Notes: generated by a model from the letters alone, not told the origin. DNA of 64,000 nt from an uncultured Pseudomonadota bacterium (GCA_903848935.1 CAINHO010000010.1:1-64000), one strand, 5' to 3'. Positions 36,661 through 46,270 are shown, numbered from the stretch's first letter. Numbers and translations are program-made.

Positions 36661-38697
36661 TTAAGGTTTAAAGGCTAACTTGCCTTGATTATTGAAGTTT
36701 TCCAAATCGTAAACGTTTAACTGATTATTCGACAATGTGTACAAACTAGAATCAATTCGTAAAATTCGATCTACAAAATAATCTTGATAGCTGGTGCTAC
36801 TACCATATTCAACTGTTACATTTGTTGCGGGAAGTTGCGACAAAATCGCTTTTTGCACAAACCCATTTTCGGGCGTGACTTCGTAAATATATGCGCCTTG
36901 TGATTTTCCCACGCCATAATTCCAAGGCTGTGCTGGATCGAAACCTTTGGGTAATTGATAAACTTCAACCGGAAAACCAAACAAGTGTTTTTCCGCATCC
37001 CAATACAAGGCTTTGGAGTCATAAAGTAGCGGCGAACTTGTGCCACGGTCGCCAATCGTGACGCTGTACATTTCTTTTGGATTTGCCATGTCCGAAATAT
37101 CAAACAACGCCATTTTCAAACCTTCATAAAACGCCGACCCACCCGCCCAAGATTGATCAGAATTTGGTTGCGTTGAGTCAAAAATGACTGCGTCCTTACC
37201 AAAACCAATCAAATGATTTTCGTCATAAGGGTGTAAATAATTGCTATAACCCGGAATCTTCAATTCGCCTGCAACAACTGGATTCTCGGGTTTAGATAAA
37301 TCAATCGCAAACAGCGGATCAGTTAATTTAAACGTTACAATGAAACAACGATCACCCATAAAACGAGTGGAATAAATTTGTTCACCTTTCGCTAAATTTT
37401 CGAGTCTGCCGACGGTTGCCATGTCTTTGTTTAACACAAAAAGTGAATTGTGCGTTTCACTGGTGTCGCTGTACCAACTTTGTGTCGTAGTCGCAATGCG
37501 GAAATAATCGCCGTTTTCATCCATCGAAAATTGATTTAACGCCGTGCCTTCGACTTCACCGGCGGCAGAAAATGTAACCGCACCTTTATCAATACCAAAT
37601 TTGTAAATTTGCGTGCTGACGTTGTTTTGTGGCACCACGTCGCTACTACCGCCAAAATTGTATTTCGCCGCAGATAAATACAAATTTTGTATCGACGCAT
37701 AAACCAACTCGCCCGAACCCAAATAAGCTTTCGTCACAACAGCTTTATCGGGCTGTGCTAAATTCAAACTAGCGACCACAACATAATCCGGCTCGACAAA
37801 ATCAGGAAAATAAGACACATCCGTTACGTTCATTATTCGTGTAGTTGTTTTGCCCGCTTTCGTTTCTGCAATACTGGGCAACATATCGGTCGCTTTAATC
37901 GTCGTTGAACTCATGTCACCATACATATAGTAACGAGGGTAAGTGCGTGTGACGAAATACAAATCATCGCCAATGCGACGTGAATCTAAATAATCACCAT
38001 CAATCGCTACGTCGCGGATTTGTTTTGGATTGGCGTGGTCACTCACGTCATAAACGAGGGCGCGAGTTTGCGAATAACCACCCCACCAGCAACAATAATC
38101 ATAAGCCATTTTAGTGGTGGATACGGGTTGTGCCAAGGTTTGCCACGATGAACCAATGACCACTAATTTACCTTCTTGAATGTAAATGCCGGACGGGGTG
38201 AAATTTGTGTCGGGCAAAACAATATCTGCGGTTTGCACAAGCTCAACAACGGGTGAGCCTTTCACAACGCGAATTACGCCACCGTGAATTTGGTAAATAT
38301 AACCGTCGTCGCCGACTTTCACGATGTCGCTTTCGTCCACGCCGGCAACTTGAATGTTAGTATCAGAATGACTGACGGGCGACGTGGTTACTGATGGTGC
38401 CGTTGCCGTTGCGCTAGAATTAACTTTACCTGCATCCACAGTTGGCATTGCGACGGTTGGAGAGCCAGCATCATTCACCATATAAATTGGATAACGATAA
38501 AACCGATTCGTTTTATGCTTCATCAGCAAATTCGTTAACGTTAATCGCGACGTGATTTTTTGTGGTTTAAGTTTGGTCACGACGGGTTTTATAACCGGTA
38601 TCGTTGTGACGGTTGCTGCAAAAATGGGTTGTGCGGTAACCGTAAAAAGTAGGCTACTCGCCAAAAGCAATAAGCCTTTATTTCGATGATTTAGCAT
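36661..38697 (-). CDS. Secreted beta-propeller (COG4880-type) protein
   Basis: The frame opens at 38748, but the ATG at 38697 has GAGAGG at good spacing and starts a Sec signal peptide (NKGLLLLASSLLFTVTAQP, cleavage near IFA); the product is 678 aa. After a low-complexity Val/Thr linker, SDTNIQVAGVDESDIVKVGD opens a beta-propeller of the family first described in archaea (Beta_propel). Repeats include YDVSDHANPKQIRDVAIDGD and FDISDMANPKEMYSVTIGD. The role is unknown; it is probably a periplasmic or surface protein. A MarR gene lies 130 bases upstream on the same strand. Confidence 0.82.
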   Translation of the reverse strand: MLNHRNKGLLLLASSLLFTVTAQPIFAATVTTIPVIKPVVTKLKPQKITSRLTLTNLLMKHKTNRFYRYPIYMVNDAGSPTVAMPTVDAGKVNSSATATAPSVTTSPVSHSDTNIQVAGVDESDIVKVGDDGYIYQIHGGVIRVVKGSPVVELVQTADIVLPDTNFTPSGIYIQEGKLVVIGSSWQTLAQPVSTTKMAYDYCCWWGGYSQTRALVYDVSDHANPKQIRDVAIDGDYLDSRRIGDDLYFVTRTYPRYYMYGDMSSTTIKATDMLPSIAETKAGKTTTRIMNVTDVSYFPDFVEPDYVVVASLNLAQPDKAVVTKAYLGSGELVYASIQNLYLSAAKYNFGGSSDVVPQNNVSTQIYKFGIDKGAVTFSAAGEVEGTALNQFSMDENGDYFRIATTTQSWYSDTSETHNSLFVLNKDMATVGRLENLAKGEQIYSTRFMGDRCFIVTFKLTDPLFAIDLSKPENPVVAGELKIPGYSNYLHPYDENHLIGFGKDAVIFDSTQPNSDQSWAGGSAFYEGLKMALFDISDMANPKEMYSVTIGDRGTSSPLLYDSKALYWDAEKHLFGFPVEVYQLPKGFDPAQPWNYGVGKSQGAYIYEVTPENGFVQKAILSQLPATNVTVEYGSSTSYQDYFVDRILRIDSSLYTLSNNQLNVYDLENFNNQGKLAFKP

Positions 38698-38826
38698 AAT
38701 GACACCTCTCAAAATAAATAAAATACAACGCAGATACAAATTACTCATGGTTTACTTTACTCTTTTCACAGGGCAAGAGGTTATTTTTGTGCGACATTTC
38801 CATGAAAAATTGCGACTTTTTATGAC

Positions 38827-39297
38827 TTATTCGTCAATCACCTCATCGATTATTTCATTGCCTCGACAAACACTCACGGCTTTTTGCAAACGTAATAACG
38901 CGGTTCCAAGTGTTGCTATCTCTTCCTCAGAATAATTACTGAACAAGCGATTGATAAATTCTAAATGCTCAGGAAATGTTCGCTCAAATAAATCATTACC
39001 TGCTTCAGTCAATCGTAAAATCTGACTGCGGCCGTCTTTTTTTGACGCGGCACGTTCGACTAAACCTTTATCTTCCAAACGACTCACTACGCCAGTCAGT
39101 GTGCCTTTGGTGATGAGTGTTTTTTCGCCTAATTTTTTATATTGCATTCCAGCTGTTCCACCTAACGTAATAATCACGTCAAATTGTGGCAATGTTAAAT
39201 CTAATTTATTCACATGACTTGCCGCATAAGATAAAAAACTTTGATTAGTGCGTAACAATTCACGCAATACAGTTGGAAATGTTGAGGTTGTATTCAT
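38827..39297 (-). CDS. MarR-family transcriptional regulator
   Basis: This 156-residue winged-helix regulator shows LTLPQFDVIITLGGTAGM, the recognition region KTLITKGTLTGVVSRLEDKG and the wing RAASKKDGRSQILRLTEAGN. MarR proteins are dimeric repressors that often respond to phenolics or oxidants. The 384-base region upstream holds repeated 17-bp sites, one 17 bases before its own start and two in front of the divergent exported-protein gene, so it probably represses itself and that gene. Confidence 0.9.
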   Translation of the reverse strand: MNTTSTFPTVLRELLRTNQSFLSYAASHVNKLDLTLPQFDVIITLGGTAGMQYKKLGEKTLITKGTLTGVVSRLEDKGLVERAASKKDGRSQILRLTEAGNDLFERTFPEHLEFINRLFSNYSEEEIATLGTALLRLQKAVSVCRGNEIIDEVIDE

Positions 39298-39313
39298 AAT
39301 CTTTGCTGAAAAA

Positions 39314-39571
39314 TAGTTTTAATTAGTACCGACCACTTTAGTGATAACTATCACGAATAACAAGCAAAAGAATTCTTCATATTTTTAGGCGTTTTGGCAG
39401 GTATTGCGACAATAAGTCTTAGTTGGAACTAAAATTAAACCTGATTATTTTTAATGTTTTTATTTTTAATACGTTGAAATTAAATGTTTTTATTGAAAAT
39501 AAAATGATTCGGTAACACTTAATTTAAAATAATTAGTTTTCATTAGTACGAAATGGTTTTAATCAAAACTA
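39314..39571. promoter_or_regulatory. Three copies of a 17-bp MarR-type operator in the divergent intergenic region
   Basis: The 384-base gap 39298-39681 holds TAGTTTTAATTAGTACC (39314-39330), TAGTTTTCATTAGTACG (39534-39550) and, on the minus strand, TAGTTTTGATTAAAACC (39571-39555). The last two face each other across four bases. The gap also has the palindromes GTGATA-AC-TATCAC (39341-39354) and TTAGTTGGAACTAA (39419-39432). The placement suggests MarR autoregulation and control of the gene at 39682. Confidence 0.55.
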
Positions 39572-39681
39572 TTTTATCTTAGAATTTAGCCGAACTTGGT
39601 GATTAAGCAAATTTTCTGAAACGAACATTTTGTTAATCATTACTCATTGACGTTTTATTTATTCACTTTTAGAGACATTTC

Positions 39682-40062
39682 ATGAACACATTTAAAAAAA
39701 TCTTAGCTTCTGTTGCATTAGCGGCAATCTCTTCATCAGCTTTCGCGGTGGCGAATCCAACTTATGAAGAAGTTCAAATCGCGATTGACAACACGCTCAA
39801 CAAAGTTCAAGAAAGCAAAGTCGCTTTAGATAGCGGAACTGACACGGAAGCTGTTATTGCAATGGTGACAGACGCTCGCCAATTGCAAAAAGACATTTCA
39901 AATAACGTACTGGATTTAAAACGTAATCAAGCCAGCAACGTTTTAAAACAAGCGCGGGCAGCACTTCTAAAGAATGAAATAGCGGAGGCAAAAGAATCTT
40001 TGAATGATGCGCTCAATCGATACAAAGAAATCAAACAGCTTTATCTCTCAAATCACAGTTAA
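39682..40062 (+). CDS. Small exported helical protein, function unknown
   Basis: This 126-residue protein has a clear Sec signal peptide (FKKILASVALAAISSSAFAV, cleavage near residue 23). The mature part is all-helical and charged: NPTYEEVQIAIDNTLNKVQE, then AVIAMVTDARQLQKDISNNV, then heptad-like NEIAEAKESLNDALNRYKEI. I do not recognise the family. The upstream MarR-type sites suggest regulation by the divergent MarR gene, and a strong terminator follows. Confidence 0.75.
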   Translation: MNTFKKILASVALAAISSSAFAVANPTYEEVQIAIDNTLNKVQESKVALDSGTDTEAVIAMVTDARQLQKDISNNVLDLKRNQASNVLKQARAALLKNEIAEAKESLNDALNRYKEIKQLYLSNHS

Positions 40063-40081
40063 TTTGACGTTGAATGTTATG

Positions 40082-40111
40082 AAAAAAGCCCGTTTCAAAA
40101 CGGGCTTTTTT
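40082..40111. terminator. Bidirectional terminator
   Basis: AAAAAAGCCCGTTT pairs with AAAACGGGCTTTTTT around a single C, so the true loop is larger. A and T tracts flank both sides. It ends the exported-protein gene (plus) and can stop the convergent sulfonate operon (minus). A near-identical hairpin lies at 48471-48498. Confidence 0.88.
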
Positions 40112-40172
40112 AATTTCGTTATCACTTCAAAACATGATCACTTCGACTTCAGTTTTGCATACTCTCAGATAA

Positions 40173-41021
40173 CTATTCGCAATCAAGTTTGAGTACACGT
40201 TTTGCGTTTTGAAATAGCACAGCATCCAATACCTGTTCGTTTAATCCCAACGCCATAAAATCTTCGACGGTTTGCCCCATTGCACGGAATGGATAAGACG
40301 TTCCAAACAATAATTGGTCTCGCATAAAACCATTTGCCGCTTCAATATACAAATTACTACCTGGAAGAAAAATGTACATATCGGGGACAACATAGACATT
40401 TTCATAACGAAATGCGACTCCAATCATTTCGCTTACATACGGATAAAATCCGTGATAGCAAACAATAGACAAATTTGGAAATGCACGCGCCACTCTCCCA
40501 ACGGCGGCAGGATTTGCATAATCTAAGTTAGGCGTTGTGGGCCCTGACATAAGAAAAACAGGAATACCTAACTGATTACATGCGTCATAAATGGGAAACA
40601 GGAGCGGGTCATCTACGTTAAGCGGAGGATTTCCAAACCCTGGCTCAATGTTGATACCTGCAAGCCCTAATTGTTTTATGGCTCGCTCAATCTCAGTAAG
40701 CGCATTTTGCTTTTGAGGATCGACAGAACCTATGCCAATAAGCTCTTTATGGGAACTCGTAATGTCAAGAATTTGGTCATTTGACGTGGTAAGTGTCGGC
40801 GTGTCACGCCCCACAACTACAGCAGCAGTTATACCGACTTCGCGTACTTCTTCAACAAAAGCCTCGACCGTTTTTGAGCGAGTGAAATGCTCATCATTTT
40901 TTGAACCGACACGCCGATTGAGCCATTTTGCCACTTCATATTCGCTCGTGCCTGGCGTTGCACCATAAAAATCATGTAAAAACGATGGGCGGTTACGCAT
41001 ATCGATTATTTTTCTATTCAT
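40173..41021 (-). CDS. Amidohydrolase_2-family protein lacking the usual metal ligands
   Basis: This 282-residue TIM-barrel protein of the amidohydrolase-related family has INIEPGFGNPPLNVDDPLLF, PIYDACNQLGIPVFLMSG and VCYHGFYPYVSEM. The N-terminal His-x-His is absent (the start reads IIDMRNRPSF), and the metal-binding Asp of the usual GSDxP is Ser in LLFGTSYPF. It is either a metal-free subfamily member or a non-enzymatic relative. It is the last gene of the sulfonate operon, 37 bases after ssuB, so a role in handling an organosulfur breakdown product is possible. Confidence 0.72.
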   Translation of the reverse strand: MNRKIIDMRNRPSFLHDFYGATPGTSEYEVAKWLNRRVGSKNDEHFTRSKTVEAFVEEVREVGITAAVVVGRDTPTLTTSNDQILDITSSHKELIGIGSVDPQKQNALTEIERAIKQLGLAGINIEPGFGNPPLNVDDPLLFPIYDACNQLGIPVFLMSGPTTPNLDYANPAAVGRVARAFPNLSIVCYHGFYPYVSEMIGVAFRYENVYVVPDMYIFLPGSNLYIEAANGFMRDQLLFGTSYPFRAMGQTVEDFMALGLNEQVLDAVLFQNAKRVLKLDCE

Positions 41022-41058
41022 TTTGTTTGCGTCTCAAATAAGGTAAAAATACGATTCA

Positions 41059-41844
41059 TTAGGCGGGTATTGTTAATACACGCCGTAATATGTCTTCTTG
41101 TAGTTTGATTAAATTAGGGTTGTCACGTTGCCGTGGTCGTGGCAAATCAACCTTCACATCCAAGTCAATTTTTCCACCATCCAAAAGAATAACTCGGTCA
41201 GCGAGCATCACGGCTTCTGAAATATCGTGCGTGACCAAAATGGCTGTAAATCCCGTTTCTAACCAAATTCGTTCTACTAATTGCTGCATTTCTATTCGCG
41301 TTAGCGCATCCAACGCGCCCATCGGTTCATCAAGCAATAACAATCGTGGTTCATGAACCAAAGCTCGCGCCAAAGCAACACGTTGTCGTTGTCCGCCAGA
41401 AAGAACGGACGGCCAATCCTTTGCGCGCGATTCAAGTCCGACATGATTTAACGCTTCTAACGCTTTGCCCTTTCCCGTTTTTCCTAAACCCAATTGAACG
41501 TTATCCACGACGTTTAGCCACGGTAATAAACGCGCTTCTTGAAACATCACTCGCGCATGACCATTGAGCTTGCGATGAATTTTGCCATCGTAAAAAACAG
41601 TCCCTTGATCGGGTTGATCCAATCCAGAAATAAGCCGTAATAACGTACTTTTGCCACAACCGCTTTTTCCAACAATCGCAACAAAAGTTCCAGGTTCGAT
41701 GACTAGATTCAAATTTTCCAAAACAGTTAAATTACCGAATTGTTTACTCACTTGTTCGAGTTTAAGAGTGATACTCGACGTGTTTGTGAAATCTGCTGTC
41801 GTTGTCATAGAAGAATTTTTAAAATGGGTCGTAAACGCTTTCAT
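41059..41844 (-). CDS. ssuB: Aliphatic sulfonate ABC transporter ATPase
   Basis: The frame is open from 41865, but the ATG at 41844 overlaps the ssuC stop by four bases (ATGA) and is the natural coupled start (261 aa); an internal ATG (MTTTADF) is also possible. Walker A is [10 protein letters not shown], the signature is [16 protein letters not shown], and Walker B is [15 protein letters not shown]. The ATPase powers uptake of alkanesulfonates as a sulfur source with SsuC and SsuA. Its place in the operon supports SsuB over the related TauB. Confidence 0.92.
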   Translation of the reverse strand: MKAFTTHFKNSSMTTTADFTNTSSITLKLEQVSKQFGNLTVLENLNLVIEPGTFVAIVGKSGCGKSTLLRLISGLDQPDQGTVFYDGKIHRKLNGHARVMFQEARLLPWLNVVDNVQLGLGKTGKGKALEALNHVGLESRAKDWPSVLSGGQRQRVALARALVHEPRLLLLDEPMGALDALTRIEMQQLVERIWLETGFTAILVTHDISEAVMLADRVILLDGGKIDLDVKVDLPRPRQRDNPNLIKLQEDILRRVLTIPA

Positions 41845-42617
41845 TGCCGAAATCCCGAATGCCATTGCAGTAAACGAACTTCCAGAAAATGGACACCCAT
41901 ATCGGCAAGTTTTCCTAGCAGTGCGTAAATTAAAATCGCTAAAACCACGACATCTGTTTGCATAAATTCCCGTGCATTCATTGCCATTTGACCAATCCCC
42001 GATGTGGTTGCAATGGTTTCAGCAACAATTAACGTCAACCACATCAATCCCAAGGAATAACGCAGTCCGACCAAAATAGAAGGTAACGCGCCTGGAAAAA
42101 TGATTTGAGAAAATAATTGCCAATGATTCAATCCATAGACGCGCCCCATTTCCAGTAATTGTGGGTCAGCCGTTTTTATGCCGTGATAAGTGTTGGCATA
42201 AATGGGGAAAAATACGCCTAACGTGACTAAAAACACCTTGCCTTCTTCACCAATTCCGAACCAAATAATGACTAACGGAATCAGTGCTAAATGCGGAACG
42301 TTTCTAATCATTTGCACCGTGGTATCTAAGAAACGATCCGCTGTGCGAGACAAACCATTAACAAGCCCCAAAAAGAAACCGATACTTCCGCCAATTAACA
42401 GTCCCCAACCTGCACGCTCGGAACTGGCAACAATGTTTTTTGCTAATTCCCCCGAAATACTTAAATCAATCGCCGCCTGAACAATCTCGCGGGGCGACGG
42501 TAAAATTTTGGAAAAAAGCCAGCCATTTTCGCTGGCAATTTCCCAAATCATCATGAGAAAAATGGGCAGCACCCAGCCCGTTATTCTGCCAGTCAATTTT
42601 GACCAGTTAATACTCAT
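41841..42617 (-). CDS. ssuC: Aliphatic sulfonate ABC transporter permease
   Basis: This 258-residue inner-membrane permease with about six helices starts [20 protein letters not shown]. The ATPase-contact loop is [20 protein letters not shown], in the position of the EAA motif. It overlaps ssuD upstream and ssuB downstream by four bases each (ATGA), so the three are translationally coupled. It forms the membrane channel for sulfonate import. Confidence 0.92.
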   Translation of the reverse strand: MSINWSKLTGRITGWVLPIFLMMIWEIASENGWLFSKILPSPREIVQAAIDLSISGELAKNIVASSERAGWGLLIGGSIGFFLGLVNGLSRTADRFLDTTVQMIRNVPHLALIPLVIIWFGIGEEGKVFLVTLGVFFPIYANTYHGIKTADPQLLEMGRVYGLNHWQLFSQIIFPGALPSILVGLRYSLGLMWLTLIVAETIATTSGIGQMAMNAREFMQTDVVVLAILIYALLGKLADMGVHFLEVRLLQWHSGFRQ

Positions 42618-43774
42618 GACGCAGATTCTCGCAATCTCGTTGTAATATCGACGTGTCCCGTATCGCCCACAGGACTTAAATAAACCACAGAGCCTTCTTT
42701 ATGTTTTCCTGCATCAATCGGCAACAAAGGAAACAACAATTCAGCAACACGATAGGCTTCTTCCAAATGCGGGTATCCAGAAAGGACAAAATTATCGATA
42801 CCTAAATCTGCATATTCTTGAATTCGTGCCGCCACGGTTTCAGGATCACCAACTAATGCTGTGCCAGCTCCACCACGCACTAAACCGACACCTGCCCATA
42901 AATTTGGCGAGACCTCAAGTGCTTCGCGGGTTCGAGACGACCCCCAATCCGTTAATGCAGCCATTCGCCGTTGTCCTTCGGAATCAGAACGTTTGAAGGC
43001 TTTTTGCGCTTTGGTTATCGCTTCATCATCAATGTGTTTGATTAACTCATCCGCCGCTGCCCAAGCTTCTGCATCGGTTTCTCGCACAATGACATGTAAG
43101 CGCAAACCAAAGCTCAATGTTTTACCGTTTTTCCCAGCACGTTCGCGCACATCGGCGATTTTTTCAGCGACTTGAGCAGGTGGCTCACCCCAGCTTAAAT
43201 AAACATCCATCTGGTTTGCTGCCAGTTGATGCGCGGGAGCTGATGAGCCACCAAAATATAACGGTGGATGTGGTTTTTGCACTGGTGGAAATAAAAGTTT
43301 CCCGCCTTCAATTTGAATATGTTTACCTTGGAAATTAACTTCTTTACCTTCTAACAATTCTCGCCAAACGTTTAAAAATTCTTCGGCATAGTCATATCGA
43401 TCATCATGTGATTGAAATATACCGTCTCCTGCTAATTCAGCAGAATCGCCACCCACCACCACATTTACTAAAAGTCGTCCGTCAGAAATTCTATCTAGTG
43501 TCGATGTCATCCGTGCTGCCGCCGCAGGTGTTAATAATCCAGGTCTTAAAGCAATTAAAAATTTAAGTCGTTTCGTAACTGAAACCAGTGAAGACGCAAT
43601 AATCCACGAATCTTCACAAGTTCGACCTGTTGGAATTAAAACCCCTTCATAACCCAATTCGTCCGCTGCACTGGCGATTTGAGTTAGATAATGATGGTTG
43701 GCTGGGCGAGCATTTTTAGACGTGCCTAAATAACGTGCATCGCCTTGTGTAGGTAAAAACCAAAAAATTTTCAT
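42614..43774 (-). CDS. ssuD: FMNH2-dependent alkanesulfonate monooxygenase
   Basis: This 386-residue luciferase-fold enzyme releases sulfite from alkanesulfonates using reduced FMN and O2. It has [62 protein letters not shown] and [10 protein letters not shown], all typical of SsuD. No SsuE-type flavin reductase is in the operon, so FMNH2 must come from elsewhere. The gene lies between ssuA and ssuC. Confidence 0.95.
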   Translation of the reverse strand: MKIFWFLPTQGDARYLGTSKNARPANHHYLTQIASAADELGYEGVLIPTGRTCEDSWIIASSLVSVTKRLKFLIALRPGLLTPAAAARMTSTLDRISDGRLLVNVVVGGDSAELAGDGIFQSHDDRYDYAEEFLNVWRELLEGKEVNFQGKHIQIEGGKLLFPPVQKPHPPLYFGGSSAPAHQLAANQMDVYLSWGEPPAQVAEKIADVRERAGKNGKTLSFGLRLHVIVRETDAEAWAAADELIKHIDDEAITKAQKAFKRSDSEGQRRMAALTDWGSSRTREALEVSPNLWAGVGLVRGGAGTALVGDPETVAARIQEYADLGIDNFVLSGYPHLEEAYRVAELLFPLLPIDAGKHKEGSVVYLSPVGDTGHVDITTRLRESAS

Positions 43775-43847
43775 ATAAAACTAACCTCTAAATGGATTTG
43801 TTATTCGACTAAAATCAACGTCATGAGAAATACTTAAAAACGGTCGC

Positions 43848-44810
43848 TTACTTTTTAGGTAACCAAACAGCCTCTTCAACATTGATTTGTTTTGGTAATA
43901 ATTTGATAGCAAACAATGTGTCTGCAATTTTTTGTTGCGCGGCAATCACTTCAGGTGTCATAGATTCTGGGCCATAGTTACTACGGCGTAAGGCTTTTTC
44001 TAAAATGCTCGCATCAACACCCGCACTTGCAGATAATTTTTCAGCCGCAGCAGCAGGATTGTTTTTAATCCATTCGTTAGTTTTACGAACTTCATCCAGC
44101 ACGATTTCGATAACTTCTGGAGATTTGTCGATAAAATCGCGGCGAGTGGTATAAAACCAATAATTGTTTGCAATGCCTTCTGCATTCGTTAAGGTGCGTG
44201 CATTTAACTGCGTTTCAGCCGCTGCGTAGAAATAATCCCAAATAGACCATGCGGCAACATCGCCCCGTTCAAAAGCGGCTCTTGCATCTGCGGGGGCTAA
44301 ATAAGCTGGCGTAATGTCATCCAATGTCAGTCCTGCTTTTGCCAAGGCTTGAATAAGGAAATAATGAGCATTCGTGCCTTTTCCAACGGCAACTTTTTTT
44401 CCTTTTAGTGCCGCAACATCTTTCAACTCAGAATCTGCTTTGACAACAATGCCTTCGCCTTGTGGTGAAGCGGGTTCATTGGCAACATAAACGATGGATG
44501 AACCTTTAGACGCTTGTGCGAAAACAGGCGGCGTTTCACCTGTTACAGCAAAATCCAAACTGCCCGAATTTAAGGCTTCAAGCATTGGCGGGCCAAATTG
44601 GAATTCTGCCCAATTAACAGTGACACCATGTTCTTTGAGTCGTTTTTCCAATTCGCCCGTAGATTTGAGAACAATTAAAGTGCCGTATTTTTGATAACCC
44701 AAATTTATTTGTTTCGGCCAAACCGTTTCTGTGGCATAGCAACTGTATGAAAATAAAAATGAAAGTGTGGCTATCAATGCAAAGAAACGTCTTGAAATTA
44801 TTTTGTTCAT
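43848..44810 (-). CDS. ssuA: Sulfonate-binding periplasmic protein
   Basis: This 320-residue solute-binding protein has an N-terminal signal (RRFFALIATLSFLFSYSCYA). The mature part starts TVWPKQINLGYQKYGTLIVL and contains GSLDFAVTGETPPVFAQASK and KKVAVGKGTNAHYFLIQALA, the SsuA/TauA-type pattern. It brings alkanesulfonates to SsuBC. It lies 73 bases after the outer-membrane protein gene and 73 bases before ssuD in the same operon. Confidence 0.93.
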   Translation of the reverse strand: MNKIISRRFFALIATLSFLFSYSCYATETVWPKQINLGYQKYGTLIVLKSTGELEKRLKEHGVTVNWAEFQFGPPMLEALNSGSLDFAVTGETPPVFAQASKGSSIVYVANEPASPQGEGIVVKADSELKDVAALKGKKVAVGKGTNAHYFLIQALAKAGLTLDDITPAYLAPADARAAFERGDVAAWSIWDYFYAAAETQLNARTLTNAEGIANNYWFYTTRRDFIDKSPEVIEIVLDEVRKTNEWIKNNPAAAAEKLSASAGVDASILEKALRRSNYGPESMTPEVIAAQQKIADTLFAIKLLPKQINVEEAVWLPKK

Positions 44811-44883
44811 AAAATTTTCCTCGTTAGTGAATGTGTTTATTTAGGTTCGATTAAATGTATTGGATGTGGAAAAAATGAAATGG

Positions 44884-46071
44884 TTACAACCAGTGGATTA
44901 CGTCAAAAAAGAGGGCGGTATCATCAATTCCAAAATCGTGTTGCACGCGAAGACTCGATTCAAGATTGTTAATCCGTTTGTGATAACCCACTGAACCCGT
45001 AACACCGCTTTGTCCAGGTTGTGGATTGTTAAAACCAGCTCCGACAAATAACGCATTTATGAGACTATCTGTTCCCAATAATTGCCCTGGATAAATAGCC
45101 GTTTCCAACGTTTCGGTGCGTTTAGAATTGGGTAATGTTGAATGAATGTAACGAAAATTGACTAATTCGCCGACTTCCCACGCCGTAAGACGACGATTGA
45201 AATTTGGCGTTAAATAACCGAGGGGATTTGAAAATTCCACACCTGTTGGCCCCATTGCACGACCTAATCTGGCTTCATGTCCTAAAAAACCTTTACGGAA
45301 ACCTAAACTCCCCGTCACCATCAAATCTTTAGAGCCATTCACTTTGCCAATCGTGTTATCGACATAAAAAACTTCGAGAGCGGGACGGATTTTGTCAGCA
45401 CCTTGGTCTGGTGCGACATAACCGAATGTGCTACGCCATTGTTCCCCGTCATTTCCCCACGTCGCCATCAATTGTTTGTTGTATAACGCAACATAACCAC
45501 CGGGATAATCTTGTCCTTGAAAAGTTTGCCATTGCGTAGACACGATATATTTAATGTCTTGCCATTCATTTCGATAAGAAATTTTGGCAAATTTAATATC
45601 TTGATTACTTAGATTGCTTGGATTATTTAGATTTCTATCTACAAAACCACCGCCAAATCCTAAACCAAAAGGCAAGCGATATTCGCCTTGCACCTCGGTT
45701 TGTTTACTGTCGCCTTGAAGCACTTCCTGTGCGCCAACAATTAAATCGCCAAGTTCAGGACGAGTTAATAATGGACGTGCAAAGCCACCAAAATAATTGA
45801 GGTCTTGCCCACCATTTTCAGAAATTTGAACACCGTGACCGCCTTTGAAAACAGGTGTCCAAATCATACTATTGACCTGAAAATCGCCATTATCATTGCG
45901 GTTGTAAAAGGCATCGATTTTGCCGCCTTTAAGATAGGGTGAATCGGTATTGTCGTCAGCATGAACATGAAACTGAACAGTGAGTAATAGCGTAAAAAGT
46001 AGCTGATTTGCTAATTTGTTTTTCTTACGCTGAACGGAAGTTGTCATCCCGTTTGTCTTCGAATCAAACAT
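44884..46071 (-). CDS. Outer-membrane beta-barrel protein of the sulfonate operon
   Basis: This 395-residue protein (or 387, from the ATG at 46047) has a basic N-terminus and a signal peptide (LANQLLFTLLLTVQFHVHAD). The mature part is an amphipathic beta-strand pattern: KGGKIDAFYNRNDNGDFQVN, GLGFGGGFVDRNLNN, VTGSLGFRKGFLGHEARLG, ending ALFFDVIHWL. I do not recognise the family. As the first gene of the ssu operon it is probably a channel for organosulfur compounds across the outer membrane. Confidence 0.7.
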   Translation of the reverse strand: MFDSKTNGMTTSVQRKKNKLANQLLFTLLLTVQFHVHADDNTDSPYLKGGKIDAFYNRNDNGDFQVNSMIWTPVFKGGHGVQISENGGQDLNYFGGFARPLLTRPELGDLIVGAQEVLQGDSKQTEVQGEYRLPFGLGFGGGFVDRNLNNPSNLSNQDIKFAKISYRNEWQDIKYIVSTQWQTFQGQDYPGGYVALYNKQLMATWGNDGEQWRSTFGYVAPDQGADKIRPALEVFYVDNTIGKVNGSKDLMVTGSLGFRKGFLGHEARLGRAMGPTGVEFSNPLGYLTPNFNRRLTAWEVGELVNFRYIHSTLPNSKRTETLETAIYPGQLLGTDSLINALFVGAGFNNPQPGQSGVTGSVGYHKRINNLESSLRVQHDFGIDDTALFFDVIHWL

Positions 46072-46157
46072 AATAAATTCCTTGCACTTAAATCCATGAT
46101 GACAGAAAGCCTCACAGTAATAGTGCTGGTTAAAATGACTGATTTTTCAGGTGGGAT

Positions 46158-46205
46158 AATGTAAAATGAACCTGCGACAGTTTCTTTACATTCACCACCG
46201 GTGAA
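46158..46205. promoter_or_regulatory. Palindromes upstream of the sulfonate operon
   Basis: In the 199-base gap before the porin gene, AATGTAAA (46158-46165) faces TTTACATT (46185-46192). The latter overlaps TTCACC-ACC-GGTGAA (46191-46205). They could be regulator sites, for example for the GntR protein, or form a structured leader. I found no sigma-54 motif and no copy of the CysB-like element here. Confidence 0.4.
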
Positions 46206-46233
46206 AACCAGTCGGTTCGTAAAAAACGATGAG

Positions 46234-46269
46234 AAAGCCACTGCTATATTTCGAGTGTAGCGTGGCTTT
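46234..46269 (-). terminator. Terminator after the GntR gene
   Basis: AAAGCCACTGCTA (46234-46246) pairs with TAGCGTGGCTTT (46258-46269) with one bulge. It begins two bases after the minus-strand stop of the GntR gene; minus-strand T-rich sequence ending in GTTTTTT follows. It separates the regulator from the sulfonate operon. Confidence 0.7.
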
Positions 46270-46270
46270 T

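Noticed and set aside
46044-46241. Small minus-strand frame in the porin leader as a possible leader peptide
   Set aside because: No ribosome site, no conserved codon pattern, and it overlaps the porin start and the palindromes.
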